From Thermodesulforhabdaceae bacterium (lineage in GTDB: Bacteria > Desulfobacterota > Syntrophobacteria > Syntrophobacterales > Thermodesulforhabdaceae): 64,000 nt of DNA. Position numbers and translations under genes: made by a program. The stretch covers positions 1 to 64,000 of the forward strand of contig JBBFKT010000008.1 in the NCBI GenBank assembly GCA_037482015.1. The letters run 5' to 3'. Under the pieces are notes generated by a model that saw only the letters and a list, made by a program, of their open reading frames with translations, searched no databases and was not told where the DNA came from. How positions within the stretch are numbered: position 1 is the first letter of the stretch; the number at the start of each line of letters is the position of its first letter. Positions 1 through 10,022 of the stretch are shown in pieces.

Positions 1-47
1 TCGGATCAACTTGAAACGAATCTCCCCTGCTTTTATCTCTCAGTTAG

Positions 48-2105
48 CTAGGTTGCACTACTTTTGAACATGAGCCACAATGTTTTATTCGAAATTGGAA
101 CTGTTTTTTCAGATTTTTCTGGAAGCAGGGATGTCTTACCGTTTCCCGATGACTTGCCGTTTCCTGATGATGGAACCAGAGCCACGGCACCGATTTTTTC
201 AAGCTGGAGTTTTTCTTGTGGAATTTGAGAAACATCAATTGTCTTCTTCCTTAAAAAGATCTTTCCTGATCCGTTCTGTTTCTGATTTTCAACCAGAGCC
301 GCCAGTTCTTTTAAGCCCAGTCGAATCTGCTCCGCCTGTCTGTTGAGTTCTTCAGCTTCCGAAGCCGATTCTTCAGCACTGGACGCATTTTTCTGTATCA
401 CCTTGTCTATTTCAGCTACAGCTCGGTTTATTTGCTCTATGCCTTGAGCTTGTTCACTGCTGGCAGCGGCAATTTCGCTTACCAGTTCTCTGACTTTGAC
501 TACACTTTCGTGAACTTGAGTAAAAGCCAGGTTGGTGGATTCCGTAAGATCCGCTCCATGTTTGACGCGATTCACCGTGTCTTCTATGATCTGTTCCGTG
601 CTCCTGGCGGCTTCAGCAGCACGCATGGCTAGATTTCTAACTTCATCGGCCACGACAGCAAATCCTGCTCCAGCCTCACCAGCTCTGTCGGCTTCTACGG
701 CGGCATTAAGGGCTAGCAGGTTAGTTTGAAAGGCAATTTCGTCGATATTCTTTATGATCTTTTTGGTTTCTTCGCTGGATCGCTTGATTTCTTGTATGGA
801 GTTCAACAGTTCCTCCATGGTGTTCTTCGCCTGTTCGGCGATTCTGGCAACCTGTTTTACCAGGTCAGCAACTTGAGCAGCATTGTGGGCATTCTGGCGT
901 GTTATTGAGGCCATCTCTTCCGACGCTGACGAGGTTTGTTCAATGCTGGCCGCCTGCTGAAACGCTCCTTCGGCTAGCTGCTGACTTTTTGATGCTACCT
1001 GTTCCGCCGCCAGGGCCACTTGTTCGGAACTCTGCAACATTTCAGCGATAGATTTTCGAAGCACGCCATTAAGGCGACGGATGGTTAAGGTAATGAATAC
1101 CCCTAGAATTGCAGCTAGAATCAAACCAGCCATAGTTACAACGGTCATTATTTTTTGCGTGTGTAACGCAAAAGAACTCGCTTCGTTGGCAGCGTTTTTT
1201 CCTGCTTTTTTGTTAATTTCAACCACTTTAGCCAGAAGTGACATGACCCCGTTTTGTGCTTCCAAAACTGGCCCTAAAATCTGCTCTTGTAAGTTTTGCA
1301 TTGTTCTATGAGCTTCGTCAGCTATAGCTTCGATGGCATGAAGATTCCTAAAAACCTTTTTACTCGCTCCACGAAACTGATTATCCAACACAAGGTGTGC
1401 TTCTTCAATCCGACCTGATGCCACGAGTTCCTTAATATTTCGAACTGCTTCATGGAACTGTCGATGTGGTTCAGCCACCCGACTCACAATGCTTTTCAGT
1501 TCCGGATTATCGGTCTTAAAGGTCGAAAGCCATTGTCCAAACCAGCATGATGTGTGGTCTTCTTTCCCTTCAAAGACTTCTCCGGTCATAATCATCTGTA
1601 AAACCATGGATTCGAGCTTGTAGTGATCCGATATAAAGGCAATAATATCTTGTTTCAACATGTCGGGATCCTGAATACCCAGACTGTCAAAGTGTTGAGC
1701 CATAGCAATAGCCTTGTCATTTTCTGCCTTCCAGGTATCTAAAGCCGCCCTAAATTGTTTCCATATCTCTGCCTCTTCGGAGGTTTTGGGTAGAAGTTCG
1801 TAGGCTTTCATGGCTTCTCGATACATTTCTCTTGCCCTGGCAATTCTGTCATACTGTGCTTTTCGAGTTTCTCTATCAAGATCCGGTATGGCCAGAGTCG
1901 AAAGGCTTCCGCTGATCCTTTCCAGATGTTGGGCAATGGTGAGAGTCGTATCCACGCTGGGAAGTCGGATATGTCCCACTTCTTCCAGGGCTATAACACT
2001 GCGTCGCGCCGCCTGGTAACCCATAATCCCCAAAACAACTAAGGCCATAGCAAGAACCGTAAAGCTCACGGCCAGGCTTTTTCCAATCGACCAGTGTCTA
2101 CTCAT
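48..2105 (-). CDS. Methyl-accepting chemotaxis protein with extracytoplasmic CZB-like sensor
   Basis: This is a 685-residue membrane chemoreceptor that would signal to CheA/CheW. A first membrane helix (about residues 9-31) is followed by a helical periplasmic region (about 33-318). A second helix (about 319-342) follows, then a long coiled-coil signalling domain whose conserved hairpin tip lies near 462-493 ([20 protein letters not shown]). Within the periplasmic part, His184-x2-Cys187 in [10 protein letters not shown], with His161 and His214/218, resembles the zinc-binding CZB motif, which is usually cytoplasmic. There is little room for a normal HAMP domain after TM2. The ATG is preceded by a strong AAGGAGGAAAG. 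It has no chemotaxis neighbours. Class is certain; ligand unknown. Confidence 0.93.
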   Translation of the reverse strand: MSRHWSIGKSLAVSFTVLAMALVVLGIMGYQAARRSVIALEEVGHIRLPSVDTTLTIAQHLERISGSLSTLAIPDLDRETRKAQYDRIARAREMYREAMKAYELLPKTSEEAEIWKQFRAALDTWKAENDKAIAMAQHFDSLGIQDPDMLKQDIIAFISDHYKLESMVLQMIMTGEVFEGKEDHTSCWFGQWLSTFKTDNPELKSIVSRVAEPHRQFHEAVRNIKELVASGRIEEAHLVLDNQFRGASKKVFRNLHAIEAIADEAHRTMQNLQEQILGPVLEAQNGVMSLLAKVVEINKKAGKNAANEASSFALHTQKIMTVVTMAGLILAAILGVFITLTIRRLNGVLRKSIAEMLQSSEQVALAAEQVASKSQQLAEGAFQQAASIEQTSSASEEMASITRQNAHNAAQVADLVKQVARIAEQAKNTMEELLNSIQEIKRSSEETKKIIKNIDEIAFQTNLLALNAAVEADRAGEAGAGFAVVADEVRNLAMRAAEAARSTEQIIEDTVNRVKHGADLTESTNLAFTQVHESVVKVRELVSEIAAASSEQAQGIEQINRAVAEIDKVIQKNASSAEESASEAEELNRQAEQIRLGLKELAALVENQKQNGSGKIFLRKKTIDVSQIPQEKLQLEKIGAVALVPSSGNGKSSGNGKTSLLPEKSEKTVPISNKTLWLMFKSSAT

Positions 2106-2938
2106 GTTGCTTTCCTCCTTTAGTCCTGTAAAACGTCTTTATTTTATGATTCTTCCTGTGTGAATTTTGGCTAATCTTTGTGAAAAATTCATATTTGCTT
2201 TGCGTATCGTCACAGTTCAGGGTGATCTAGATATAATTTTTTAACTTGCGTTTTTCCTGGAAAAATATTTAGAGCGCTGATGAACTCCCATAATCTACGG
2301 GAAAATAGATCGGAACAATTTGATATAATGGGAGTTGTTTTAGCATAGAATACCTCCTGAATTTAGGCATGATTACTACCTAATTGATCTTGCAAAGCAA
2401 TCGTTTAGCAACACTTTGTCTCATCAAGGATCATGCTGAGATTAAATAAGATTTGTTCCAACAATGTGATCGCTAAATGACATAATTAAGAAAACGAGAT
2501 CATTCCATCCAGGAGCGCGCACGTGCCAGGCGCACTAGATTTGTAGGGGTGACGCATACATCGCCCCTACAACTTTTGAGCCTGTTGCCAGGACAACGCT
2601 GTATCGTTACAGGGGCTAAACCAAATTTTCAAAAACTTGATCAGAATCGTAAGCAAGCCCTAACCGGTAGGAATCAGAGAACGGATGGCGAGGACGCCGT
2701 CCATCCCAAGACGGCGGTAGGATATTGGGAGAGTCGCCGTCCTCGGTGACCGATACATAGGAAATTAACTCCCATCCTGGGTGACCTATGTATTGGAAGT
2801 TTTACGGTTCCTCGTGAACCTTAACCCACGAAAGTATTTTTAAGACGGTATTCGCCAAAATGTTAGCAAATCGACGCTTACGGGTAACCTTCCCGTGGAA
2901 AATGAGATCGGATGATAAACCAAAAATAGGGGGGCTTT
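2106..2938. other. Long intergenic region between divergent MCP and PHP-glycosyltransferase genes
   Basis: This 833-bp stretch holds no convincing gene; a 66-codon open frame inside it (2549-2749) looks fortuitous. It contains a short palindromic element at 2541-2572 and an imperfect inverted repeat whose arms lie near 2684-2697 and 2732-2745 (around GAGGACG and CGTCCTC). It must also carry the promoters of both flanking divergent genes, but I could not assign them with confidence. Confidence 0.6.
2541..2572. repeat. Short palindromic intergenic element
   Basis: A 9-bp perfect stem, TTGTAGGGG and CCCCTACAA, encloses a 14-base loop containing GACGCATACATC. Related elements with the same TAGGGGC ends or GCATGC centre occur elsewhere in this window (7426-7449, 22072-22093, 23667-23690, 23724-23750). 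It looks like a dispersed REP-type repeat, not a terminator, as no T-run follows. Confidence 0.65.
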
Positions 2939-5401
2939 ATGAAAGGGGACTTACACGTGCACTCTAGATTTTCCACGAGGCCGTCTCAATGGATCTTACA
3001 AAAGATCGGTTGTCCCGAGAGCTTTACTCAACCCAAAGACATATATCGCATAGCTAAAAATAAGGGGATGGATATCGTGACCATTACTGATCACAACACC
3101 ATCGCCGGTGCTGAGGAAATCGCTCATTTGCCCGGCGTTTTCGTAAGTGAGGAGATTACCACATATTTCCCCGAAGACAGGTGTAAAGTCCATGTGTTGG
3201 CTTTCAACATTTCAAGTTCCCAACACGAAGATATCCAAAAAATACGGCAAAACATTTACGACCTGGTAGTATATTTAAGACAACAAAAGATTGTTCATGT
3301 TGTAGCCCATCCGCTCTTCAGTATAAATGGTAGGCTGACCATTGAACATTTCGAAAAGATGCTTCTTCTCTTTAGTGGTTTCGAATTAAATGGATCAAGA
3401 AACGACCACCAGAACCAGGTATTGCGAGCACTTATACCCAACATAACTAGTAAGAGCCTTAAGCGCCTTGCAGAGAAGCACGACAATATTCCTGTTTCAT
3501 TGGATTTTGGTCGCAAATGGCTCATCAGCGGATCTGATGACCATAGCTCATTTAACATAGGACGATATTGGACATCTGTCCCTGATGCTTCCGATGTGCC
3601 TTCATTTTTAAAAGGACTTCTCGAAGGAAAAGCTCTTACCGATGGGACGCCATCCACCCCTCTTACCATGGCGCATAATTTATACGGTATTGCCTATCAG
3701 TATTATCGAGAACGTTTTCAAATAGCTAAACATGTTCATAAGGACATTCTTCTTCAATTCCTGGAACGCGTTCTTGATCTGAATCGCGAGTCTATTCCCA
3801 AACCATGGTCCAGTCGCTTTTACAACGTGGCACGTTCGATGCATTTATGGCCTCGGCAAGATCCCCCTGAAAAGGAACTGCCCCCCATAAAAGCGATATG
3901 GAAAATGTCACAAACCTTGTTAGCTCAAGACAGACAGCTTTTGACAGTTGTAGCAGGAAACAAAAAACTTTCCGAAACTGCAGCCGAAAAGGCGTGGAGT
4001 CGTTTCTTGGAACGCGCCAGCAATGCCCTGCTGGTGCATTTGTTTACTCAGATAAGCCATCAGTGGAATAACGCCAACGTTTTTGACATCTTTGGCACCC
4101 TTGGCTCTGCTGGAGCTCTCTACACTCTTATGGCTCCCTACTTTGCAGCCTTTTCCTATTTCACTAAGGACAAAATCATCTCCAGAGAGGTTGCTCGTCA
4201 CTTCGATGTGTCCAACGTGACAATCCCGATGGACAACAAACTTTCTGTTGCCCATTTCTCCGATACTTTGCTTCAGGTGAACGGAGTTGCAAAAACGCTC
4301 CTTCAGCAACTACGTGTAGCCCGAAGCCTCGGTAAACAGCTTGTCTTGATAACATCAGAGGATGCAGAGGAAGAGATTCCTTCGGGAGTTGTCAATTTCA
4401 AGCCCATTGGTCGCTATACTATACCTGAATATCCTGAGCTTTCTCTAAATATTCCACCCTTTCTACAACTCCTATCCTACTGCTATGAACAAAACTTCAC
4501 TCAAATACATGTTGCCACTCCTGGTCCAATGGGTCTGGCAGCTTTAGCCGTGGCTCGCATTCTGTCGATTCCTATTGTGGCTACCTACCATACCGCCTTG
4601 CCCGAATATGTGTTCCGCCTAACTGAGGATGAAGTTTTAGAATCAATTACACGGCGCTATATAATGTGGTTTTATAACCAGATGGATCGTGTCTATGTGC
4701 CGTCCAGTGCTACAGCTCGAGAACTCATAAATCAAGGACTTCCACAAGACAAAATTTTAATATATCCCCGAGGTGTTGACATCCGTAGATTCAGTCCGGA
4801 GAAATATTCTCCCAGATTTCGCTTGCAGCATCAACTCGATGGCAAAGCAGCAGCCCTTTATGTAGGACGTCTTTCTAAAGAAAAAGATCTGGATATCCTG
4901 TGCCGAGCATTCCGCCGTCTTCATGAAAAGGAACCCAAAACGGCATTAGTAATTGTAGGTGACGGACCCTATCGAAGCGAAATGGAGAAGATGCTCTCGG
5001 GCACTCATGCTGTCTTTACGGGTTACCTTACCGGAGATGCTCTCTATGAAGCCTATGCGTCATGCGATTTTTTCGTTTTCCCCAGCACGACCGACACTTT
5101 TGGGAATGTGGTTCTGGAAGCGCAAGCCAGTGGTCTTCCGGTAATTGTAAGTGACCGTGGAGGACCTCAGGAGAACATTATTCCGGGGCGCACTGGTTGG
5201 ATTTTCCCCGGGAGAGATGAAGATAGCTTACTTCAAATAATGGAAAAAATGTGCCTGGATGTTTCGATACGTTCTCAGATGGGCAAGGAAGCCAGAAAAA
5301 ATGCTGAAGGAAGAGCTTTTGAAGCGGCTTTTCAAGCTACGTGGCAATTATATGCCGAACCCTTTGACAAAAAAGAGGAACAATTTTCGGAAGCCGTATA
5401 G
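2939..5401 (+). CDS. PHP-domain / GT4 glycosyltransferase fusion protein
   Basis: This 820-residue protein joins two enzymes. Residues 1 to about 230 form a PHP-type metal-dependent phosphoesterase domain, with DLHVHSRFS at the start and ITDHNTIAGAEE near 55. A helical linker covers about 240-420. Residues about 430-805 form a GT-B, family 4 glycosyltransferase with the donor-site signatures GRLSKEKDLD, VIVGDGPYR and the E-x7-E type segment around FPSTTDTFGNVVLEAQASG. The GT half resembles enzymes that glycosylate membrane lipids, but the acceptor cannot be read from sequence. The ATG follows AGGGGGGC. The next gene, 60 bp downstream, is a lipid acyltransferase fusion, so a shared role in membrane lipid synthesis is a reasonable inference. 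Confidence 0.88.
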   Translation: MKGDLHVHSRFSTRPSQWILQKIGCPESFTQPKDIYRIAKNKGMDIVTITDHNTIAGAEEIAHLPGVFVSEEITTYFPEDRCKVHVLAFNISSSQHEDIQKIRQNIYDLVVYLRQQKIVHVVAHPLFSINGRLTIEHFEKMLLLFSGFELNGSRNDHQNQVLRALIPNITSKSLKRLAEKHDNIPVSLDFGRKWLISGSDDHSSFNIGRYWTSVPDASDVPSFLKGLLEGKALTDGTPSTPLTMAHNLYGIAYQYYRERFQIAKHVHKDILLQFLERVLDLNRESIPKPWSSRFYNVARSMHLWPRQDPPEKELPPIKAIWKMSQTLLAQDRQLLTVVAGNKKLSETAAEKAWSRFLERASNALLVHLFTQISHQWNNANVFDIFGTLGSAGALYTLMAPYFAAFSYFTKDKIISREVARHFDVSNVTIPMDNKLSVAHFSDTLLQVNGVAKTLLQQLRVARSLGKQLVLITSEDAEEEIPSGVVNFKPIGRYTIPEYPELSLNIPPFLQLLSYCYEQNFTQIHVATPGPMGLAALAVARILSIPIVATYHTALPEYVFRLTEDEVLESITRRYIMWFYNQMDRVYVPSSATARELINQGLPQDKILIYPRGVDIRRFSPEKYSPRFRLQHQLDGKAAALYVGRLSKEKDLDILCRAFRRLHEKEPKTALVIVGDGPYRSEMEKMLSGTHAVFTGYLTGDALYEAYASCDFFVFPSTTDTFGNVVLEAQASGLPVIVSDRGGPQENIIPGRTGWIFPGRDEDSLLQIMEKMCLDVSIRSQMGKEARKNAEGRAFEAAFQATWQLYAEPFDKKEEQFSEAV

Positions 5402-5460
5402 GGGCAAGTAAACAGATCGACAGTGAACTTGTAATAAGGAGATATAAACACGAGGTAAGT

Positions 5461-7269
5461 ATGGACAAGATGAACTTTCAACTTCATTGGTTTTCCCAGG
5501 GTTCCCAATTGTGGAAACCGATCAGGCAGTGTTTGGGAAAATTTATGGCATTGGAAAAACTGGAACATACTTATAAAAGTTTGGTCCCTGCACCAAGTAT
5601 TGAAAATTTCTTGAAAGATCTCGTGGATAGACTGGGAATTCGACCACTTGTTCAAGGCGATGTTGAAGCTATCCCTGCAAAGGAACCTCTGATTGTGGTG
5701 GCTAATCACCCCTTTGGAGGATTGGAGGGAATTTTAGCAGCCAAAATCCTTTTGACTGTCCGATCTGATGTGAAGATTATGGCAAACTTCCTTCTGGAAC
5801 GAATTCCCGAGATGAATTCCTTGATATTCGGTGTAGACCCCTTCGGGCGCAAAGAATCCCGAGATAGAAATATCCTTCCTTTAAGGCGATGTTTAGAGTG
5901 GATTCAAAAAGGAGGTGTCCTGGTTGTTTTCCCATCAGGAACCGTTTCCCATTTTCATCTTCGTAACTTAGCCGTTCTGGATCCACCATGGAATTCCACC
6001 GTTGGACGTCTTGTCCTGAGAACGCAGTGTTCCGTGCTACCGATGCATTTTAACGGTTCAAATAGTTTATCCTTCCATCTTTTGGGTCTCCTGCATCCAA
6101 ACTTTAGAACGCTTTTATTGCCTCGAGAGTTACAAAATAAAATCGGTCGAACTATTCACATTACCATCGGTAAAAAAATTCCTTTTGAAGAACTGACAAA
6201 AATAGGATCGGCTGAGGGAATCACGGAATATCTCCGAGCATCTACCTATGCTTTAGGCCTGTCCCAGGTCAACCATCGATCCAAAATATTTTTTTTAAGA
6301 ACAGGATGGATGTCTCGTCGTGGAAAATCAAAACAAAAATGTCAGCCCATTTCCAATGCTATACCCGAAACACTCGTTGAAAAGGAAGTGGAAGATTTAC
6401 CCACTGATCAGTGTCTTTTTACCAGTGGACATTACAAAATCTTCTGGGCTTCAGCATCTCAAATACCCAATCTTCTACTCGAAATTGGTCGGTTGAGGGA
6501 AATTACGTTTCGGACTGCAGGGGAAGGGAGTGGAAAATCGGTGGATCTGGACCGCTTCGACCTTTATTACGACCATTTATTCGTATGGAATCAAAAGACT
6601 CGCGAAGTCGTGGGTGCTTACCGTATAGGACGGGGAGATGTTATCTTGGACCAGCGAGGTCTCAAAGGGTTTTATACTCAAACCCTCTTTCGATATGATC
6701 AGGGTATTGAACCACTTTTGGAAAAGAGCCTGGAACTGGGACGGTCCTTTGTTAGACCAGAATATCAAAAAGAATATGTTCCCTTATGGTTCCTGTGGAG
6801 AGGTATTGGTCGATATGTGTCATTACACGGACATTACAGATATCTAATTGGACCAGTAAGCATAAGTGACAAATATCATACTCTGAGTCGCCACCTAATT
6901 GTTATGTATCTACGCCACCATCATTTTAGTAAAGAATGGGGAGCCTGGGTGCGACCACGCCGACCCTGGCGCTATGTGGCTCCAAAACCATGGGATATTA
7001 ATCTACTGTGCAATCACATCACTGATATGGATTTATTAGGCAAACTCGTAAGCACCATTGAAGGAAACTCCCGGGCAATACCTGTATTACTTCGCCATTA
7101 CATCAAACTGGGCGGGAAAGTGTTAAGCTTCAGTGTGGATCCCAAATTTTCCAATGTGCTGGATACACTCATTCTGGTGAACCTATCTCTTGTGGAGCCT
7201 TCTTTTTTAGAAAAAACCATGGGACGAGAAGAAGCCCATAAGTTTCTATTACTTCATCAAAATGCCTAG
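5461..7269 (+). CDS. OlsF-like bifunctional acyltransferase (PlsC-like + OlsB/GNAT-like)
   Basis: This 602-residue protein has two acyltransferase parts. The N-terminal half (about 60-260) is a PlsC-like lysophospholipid acyltransferase with ANHPFGGLEG, DPFGRKESRDRN and FPSGTVSHF. The C-terminal half (about 335-560) is a hemolysin/OlsB-type GNAT domain with LREITFRTAGEGSG, DHLFVWN, GAYRIGRGD and LELGRSFVRPEY. The same two-part layout is known in OlsF enzymes, which make ornithine lipid by N- and then O-acylation, so aminolipid synthesis is the best guess. The acyl-acceptor motif has Glu (GLEG) where Asp is common. It lies 60 bp after the glycosyltransferase gene and may be cotranscribed with it. 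Confidence 0.82.
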   Translation: MDKMNFQLHWFSQGSQLWKPIRQCLGKFMALEKLEHTYKSLVPAPSIENFLKDLVDRLGIRPLVQGDVEAIPAKEPLIVVANHPFGGLEGILAAKILLTVRSDVKIMANFLLERIPEMNSLIFGVDPFGRKESRDRNILPLRRCLEWIQKGGVLVVFPSGTVSHFHLRNLAVLDPPWNSTVGRLVLRTQCSVLPMHFNGSNSLSFHLLGLLHPNFRTLLLPRELQNKIGRTIHITIGKKIPFEELTKIGSAEGITEYLRASTYALGLSQVNHRSKIFFLRTGWMSRRGKSKQKCQPISNAIPETLVEKEVEDLPTDQCLFTSGHYKIFWASASQIPNLLLEIGRLREITFRTAGEGSGKSVDLDRFDLYYDHLFVWNQKTREVVGAYRIGRGDVILDQRGLKGFYTQTLFRYDQGIEPLLEKSLELGRSFVRPEYQKEYVPLWFLWRGIGRYVSLHGHYRYLIGPVSISDKYHTLSRHLIVMYLRHHHFSKEWGAWVRPRRPWRYVAPKPWDINLLCNHITDMDLLGKLVSTIEGNSRAIPVLLRHYIKLGGKVLSFSVDPKFSNVLDTLILVNLSLVEPSFLEKTMGREEAHKFLLLHQNA

Positions 7270-7676
7270 ACGATTATCAGGTAAGTGTAAACATCATTCG
7301 TAAAATACTATGGAGATAAACACACCAGCAACAATCAATAAGAAACTAAAGGTATTCAAAAATTACTAGCTTCCCTTTTCGGAAGAACTTTCCGGGATAG
7401 AAAGATAGTAAACGGCTGTTGAAAAGGCAACGCATGCGTCGCCCATACATTATTTGGTGAATCACATATTGATTCGTTTACTGGCTATCTATGTCTGAGA
7501 AGGTCTTCCAAGTTGAGTTCCATCCATGTGTTTTCCATTTACTTTACCACCCAATAAAGGAAGTTTTAGAACTGTCCTACACCTTCTTTGTGTAATGCCC
7601 TTAAGTAAAACTTGAGAACCTTAAAAGCCATTTCTATAATGCGGTCGAAACTACGAGCTACAGAAGAGGTAATACG
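7270..7676. other. Intergenic region upstream of tupA
   Basis: This 407-bp region holds no gene that I can support. It contains one degenerate palindromic element (7426-7449) and must include the tupABC promoter. I looked for a molybdenum/tungsten-cofactor-type riboswitch and saw no recognisable match. Confidence 0.5.
7426..7449. repeat. Degenerate palindromic element, ACGCATGCGT centre
   Basis: The centre ACGCATGCGT is a perfect 10-bp palindrome flanked by GGCA and CGCCCATACA. It matches the loop and right arm of the element at 2541-2572 and is probably a worn copy of the same family. Confidence 0.5.
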
Positions 7677-8501
7677 ATGAGAGTTCTAAAGATTCCGGGA
7701 TTTGTATCATTATTTGCGTTGTTATTCTTTGTGAGTTTTTCGATGGCTCAAGATCGGGAAAAAGTTATTATCCTTGCCACCACAACCAGTGTGGAAAACT
7801 CAGGTTTGCTAAATCATATATTGCCCATTTTCGAAAATAGAACCGGAATTAAGGTCAAGGTCGTTGCGAGAGGAACCGGAGCAGCCATTGAGATGGGCAA
7901 AAGAGGGGACGCTGATGCGCTGTTTGTTCACGCAAAAGAGCTTGAATTGCAGGCTGTAAAAGAAGGATATTTCGTAAATAGACACGATGTCTGCTACAAC
8001 GATTTTGTTATCATCGGACCAGAAAATGATCCGGCAAAAGTAAAAGAAGCCAAAACAGTCCAGGATGCATTCAAAAGCATTGTGTCATCCAGGAACCTTT
8101 TTGTATCGAGAGGGGATAAGTCTGGAACTCACATGAAAGAATTACAACTGTGGCAGGCGGTGGGAATTGATCCAAAAGGACAACCCTGGTATCTTGAAGC
8201 TGGACAAGGCATGGAAAAAACTTTGAGGATTGCAAACGAAAAAAGAGCCTACACTCTCACAGATAGAGGAACATGGCTTGCGATAAAGGACAATTTAGAG
8301 CTGGCAATTCTCTTTGAAGGCGATCCTGTTCTTTTTAATCAATACGGCGTAATGGCAGTAAATCCTGAAAAACACAAACACGTGAAATATAAAGAGGCTA
8401 TGGAATTGATAAACTGGATAATATCGGAAGAGGGGCAGCAAGCCATAGCGTCTTTTAAGGATAAATCTGGAAATCAGTTGTTTATTCCAAATGCGAGATG
8501 A
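7677..8501 (+). CDS. tupA: Tungstate ABC transporter, substrate-binding protein
   Basis: This 274-residue periplasmic protein binds tungstate for import. A signal peptide ends near residues 22-25 (SMAQ). The ligand-binding segment ATTTSVENSGLL (about 34-45) is the TTTS motif typical of TupA, distinct from ModA. Other family segments are ARGTGAAIEMGKRGDAD and SRGDKSGTHMKEL. The stop codon overlaps the tupB start by 4 bp, so the three tup genes form one operon. Tungsten supply suits anaerobes with tungsten-dependent aldehyde or formate enzymes. Confidence 0.93.
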   Translation: MRVLKIPGFVSLFALLFFVSFSMAQDREKVIILATTTSVENSGLLNHILPIFENRTGIKVKVVARGTGAAIEMGKRGDADALFVHAKELELQAVKEGYFVNRHDVCYNDFVIIGPENDPAKVKEAKTVQDAFKSIVSSRNLFVSRGDKSGTHMKELQLWQAVGIDPKGQPWYLEAGQGMEKTLRIANEKRAYTLTDRGTWLAIKDNLELAILFEGDPVLFNQYGVMAVNPEKHKHVKYKEAMELINWIISEEGQQAIASFKDKSGNQLFIPNAR

Positions 8502-9211
8502 ACTTTATACTGGAAGCCTTTAAGCAGGCATTTTACCTTATCCTGCACCTTGATAAAGAACTGCTGGACATAATAATCCTGTCCCTGAAAGTTTCGGGCA
8601 CAGCTCTGGCAATAGCAACAGTCATGGGCGTTCCCGCAGGAACTGTGCTTGGACTAAAAAACTTTCCCGGTAGAAACTTTATCATAACTCTGCTTAACAC
8701 CCTTATGGGACTTCCTCCCGTCGTGCTTGGATTGCTGCTGTATCTTTTGCTATCCCGAAGTGGTCCCCTTGGCTTTTTAAGACTTCTTTATACTCCCACA
8801 GCAATGGTAATCGCTCAAACAATTCTTGCCTTCCCCATCGTAGCGGCGCTTACCCATTCGGCTCTTGTAAAGATAGACCCTTCGGTAAAACTTGCAGCAA
8901 AAGCTCTTGGAGCCACATCTTTTCAAATAACCATGACAATGATAAAGGAAGCAAAATACGGCATAATGGCGGGTGTTTGTGCTGCTCTTGGAAGAGTAAT
9001 GGCTGAAGTGGGGGCAATTCTGATAGTTGGAGGAAATATCGCCGGATACACGAGAGTAATCACAACAACCATCGCTCTTGAAACAGACAAGGGAAACTTT
9101 GAACTTGCAATGGCTCTTGGAATTATTCTTCTCACTATATCTTTTTTAATCAACATCGTTCTGTTTTCGGTCCAGAAAAAAGGCGCAACAGGAACTATCC
9201 AATGGCTTTAA
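8498..9211 (+). CDS. tupB: Tungstate ABC transporter, permease
   Basis: This 237-residue inner-membrane protein has five to six hydrophobic helices and forms the transport channel for tungstate. The ATPase-contact loop (EAA motif) is seen around AAKALGATSFQITMTMIKEA (near residues 131-150), followed by GVCAALGRVMAEVGAILIVGG. Together with the preceding TupA and following TupC it makes a complete importer. Its ATG overlaps the tupA stop codon, and its end overlaps the tupC start by 10 bp. Confidence 0.93.
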   Translation: MNFILEAFKQAFYLILHLDKELLDIIILSLKVSGTALAIATVMGVPAGTVLGLKNFPGRNFIITLLNTLMGLPPVVLGLLLYLLLSRSGPLGFLRLLYTPTAMVIAQTILAFPIVAALTHSALVKIDPSVKLAAKALGATSFQITMTMIKEAKYGIMAGVCAALGRVMAEVGAILIVGGNIAGYTRVITTTIALETDKGNFELAMALGIILLTISFLINIVLFSVQKKGATGTIQWL

Positions 9212-9870
9212 CTCTGACCATTGCGAACATCACAAAATTCTATAACGCCAGGATAGTGCTTGATGACTGCTCCTTTTCTTTTGAACAAAACAAAGTGTAT
9301 GCCCTGATGGGACCAAATGGATCGGGAAAATCCACTCTTTTGAGAATATGCGCATTATTAGAAGCTCCCGATAGAGGCGACGTCATTTATCACGAAGACG
9401 GAAAAGCTCTGGAACCCGATTTGAATTTGAGAAGAAGAATAACGTTGCTTCTACCAAGTATCGGCATTTTTAATACAACGGTTTTCAATAATGTTGCTTA
9501 CGGACTGAAGATAAGGAAATTAAAATCCAGGGAAATAAAAGAAAAAGTTGAGGAAGCTTTAGATTTCGTTGGGCTACTACACAAGAAAAATCAGAATGCT
9601 CTAACTCTTTCAAGCGGGGAAGCGAAGAGAATGGGCATTGCGAGAGCACTCGTCATACAGCCGGAAATTCTGTTTCTTGATGAACCAACGGCATTTGTTG
9701 ATTACGAAAATACAGCAGCTATCGAAGATACTCTTATCGACTTAAAAGAAAAACTCAATTCAACAATTATCCTCGCAACCCACGATGCTCAGCTAGCAAA
9801 AAGAATCGGAGATGTTTATCTGTTTCTGGAAAAAGGCAAACTAAAATGCGAGCAAAATTTGCCTGCGTAA
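9202..9870 (+). CDS. tupC: Tungstate ABC transporter, ATP-binding protein
   Basis: This 222-residue ATPase powers tungstate import. The Walker A motif is GPNGSGKST (37-45), the ABC signature is LSSGEAKRMGIARAL (from about 136) and Walker B is ILFLDEPTAFVD (from about 156). The H-loop is ATHDAQLA. No C-terminal molybdate-binding (TOBE) domain is present, which fits TupC and argues against ModC. It is the last gene of the tupABC operon. Confidence 0.93.
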   Translation: MALTLTIANITKFYNARIVLDDCSFSFEQNKVYALMGPNGSGKSTLLRICALLEAPDRGDVIYHEDGKALEPDLNLRRRITLLLPSIGIFNTTVFNNVAYGLKIRKLKSREIKEKVEEALDFVGLLHKKNQNALTLSSGEAKRMGIARALVIQPEILFLDEPTAFVDYENTAAIEDTLIDLKEKLNSTIILATHDAQLAKRIGDVYLFLEKGKLKCEQNLPA

Positions 9871-10022
9871 AACCAACTACTTTTAATGGGCTTGTATCTA
9901 GTCTTCACTGATTACCAACCTTCATTTATAACAATGCCTTTTGTTGAAACGCAATTTTTACTATAAATAACTGGCTGGGGACATTTCCCCGGCATACATA
10001 TTTCCCCCGGAAGGAGCAACAA

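Noticed and set aside
2549-2749. 66-codon open frame in the first intergenic region
   Set aside because: It begins inside a palindromic repeat, has no ribosome site and no recognisable protein features.
7270-7676. Riboswitch for molybdenum or tungsten cofactor upstream of tupA
   Set aside because: I saw no conserved core matching that class; only a degenerate palindrome.
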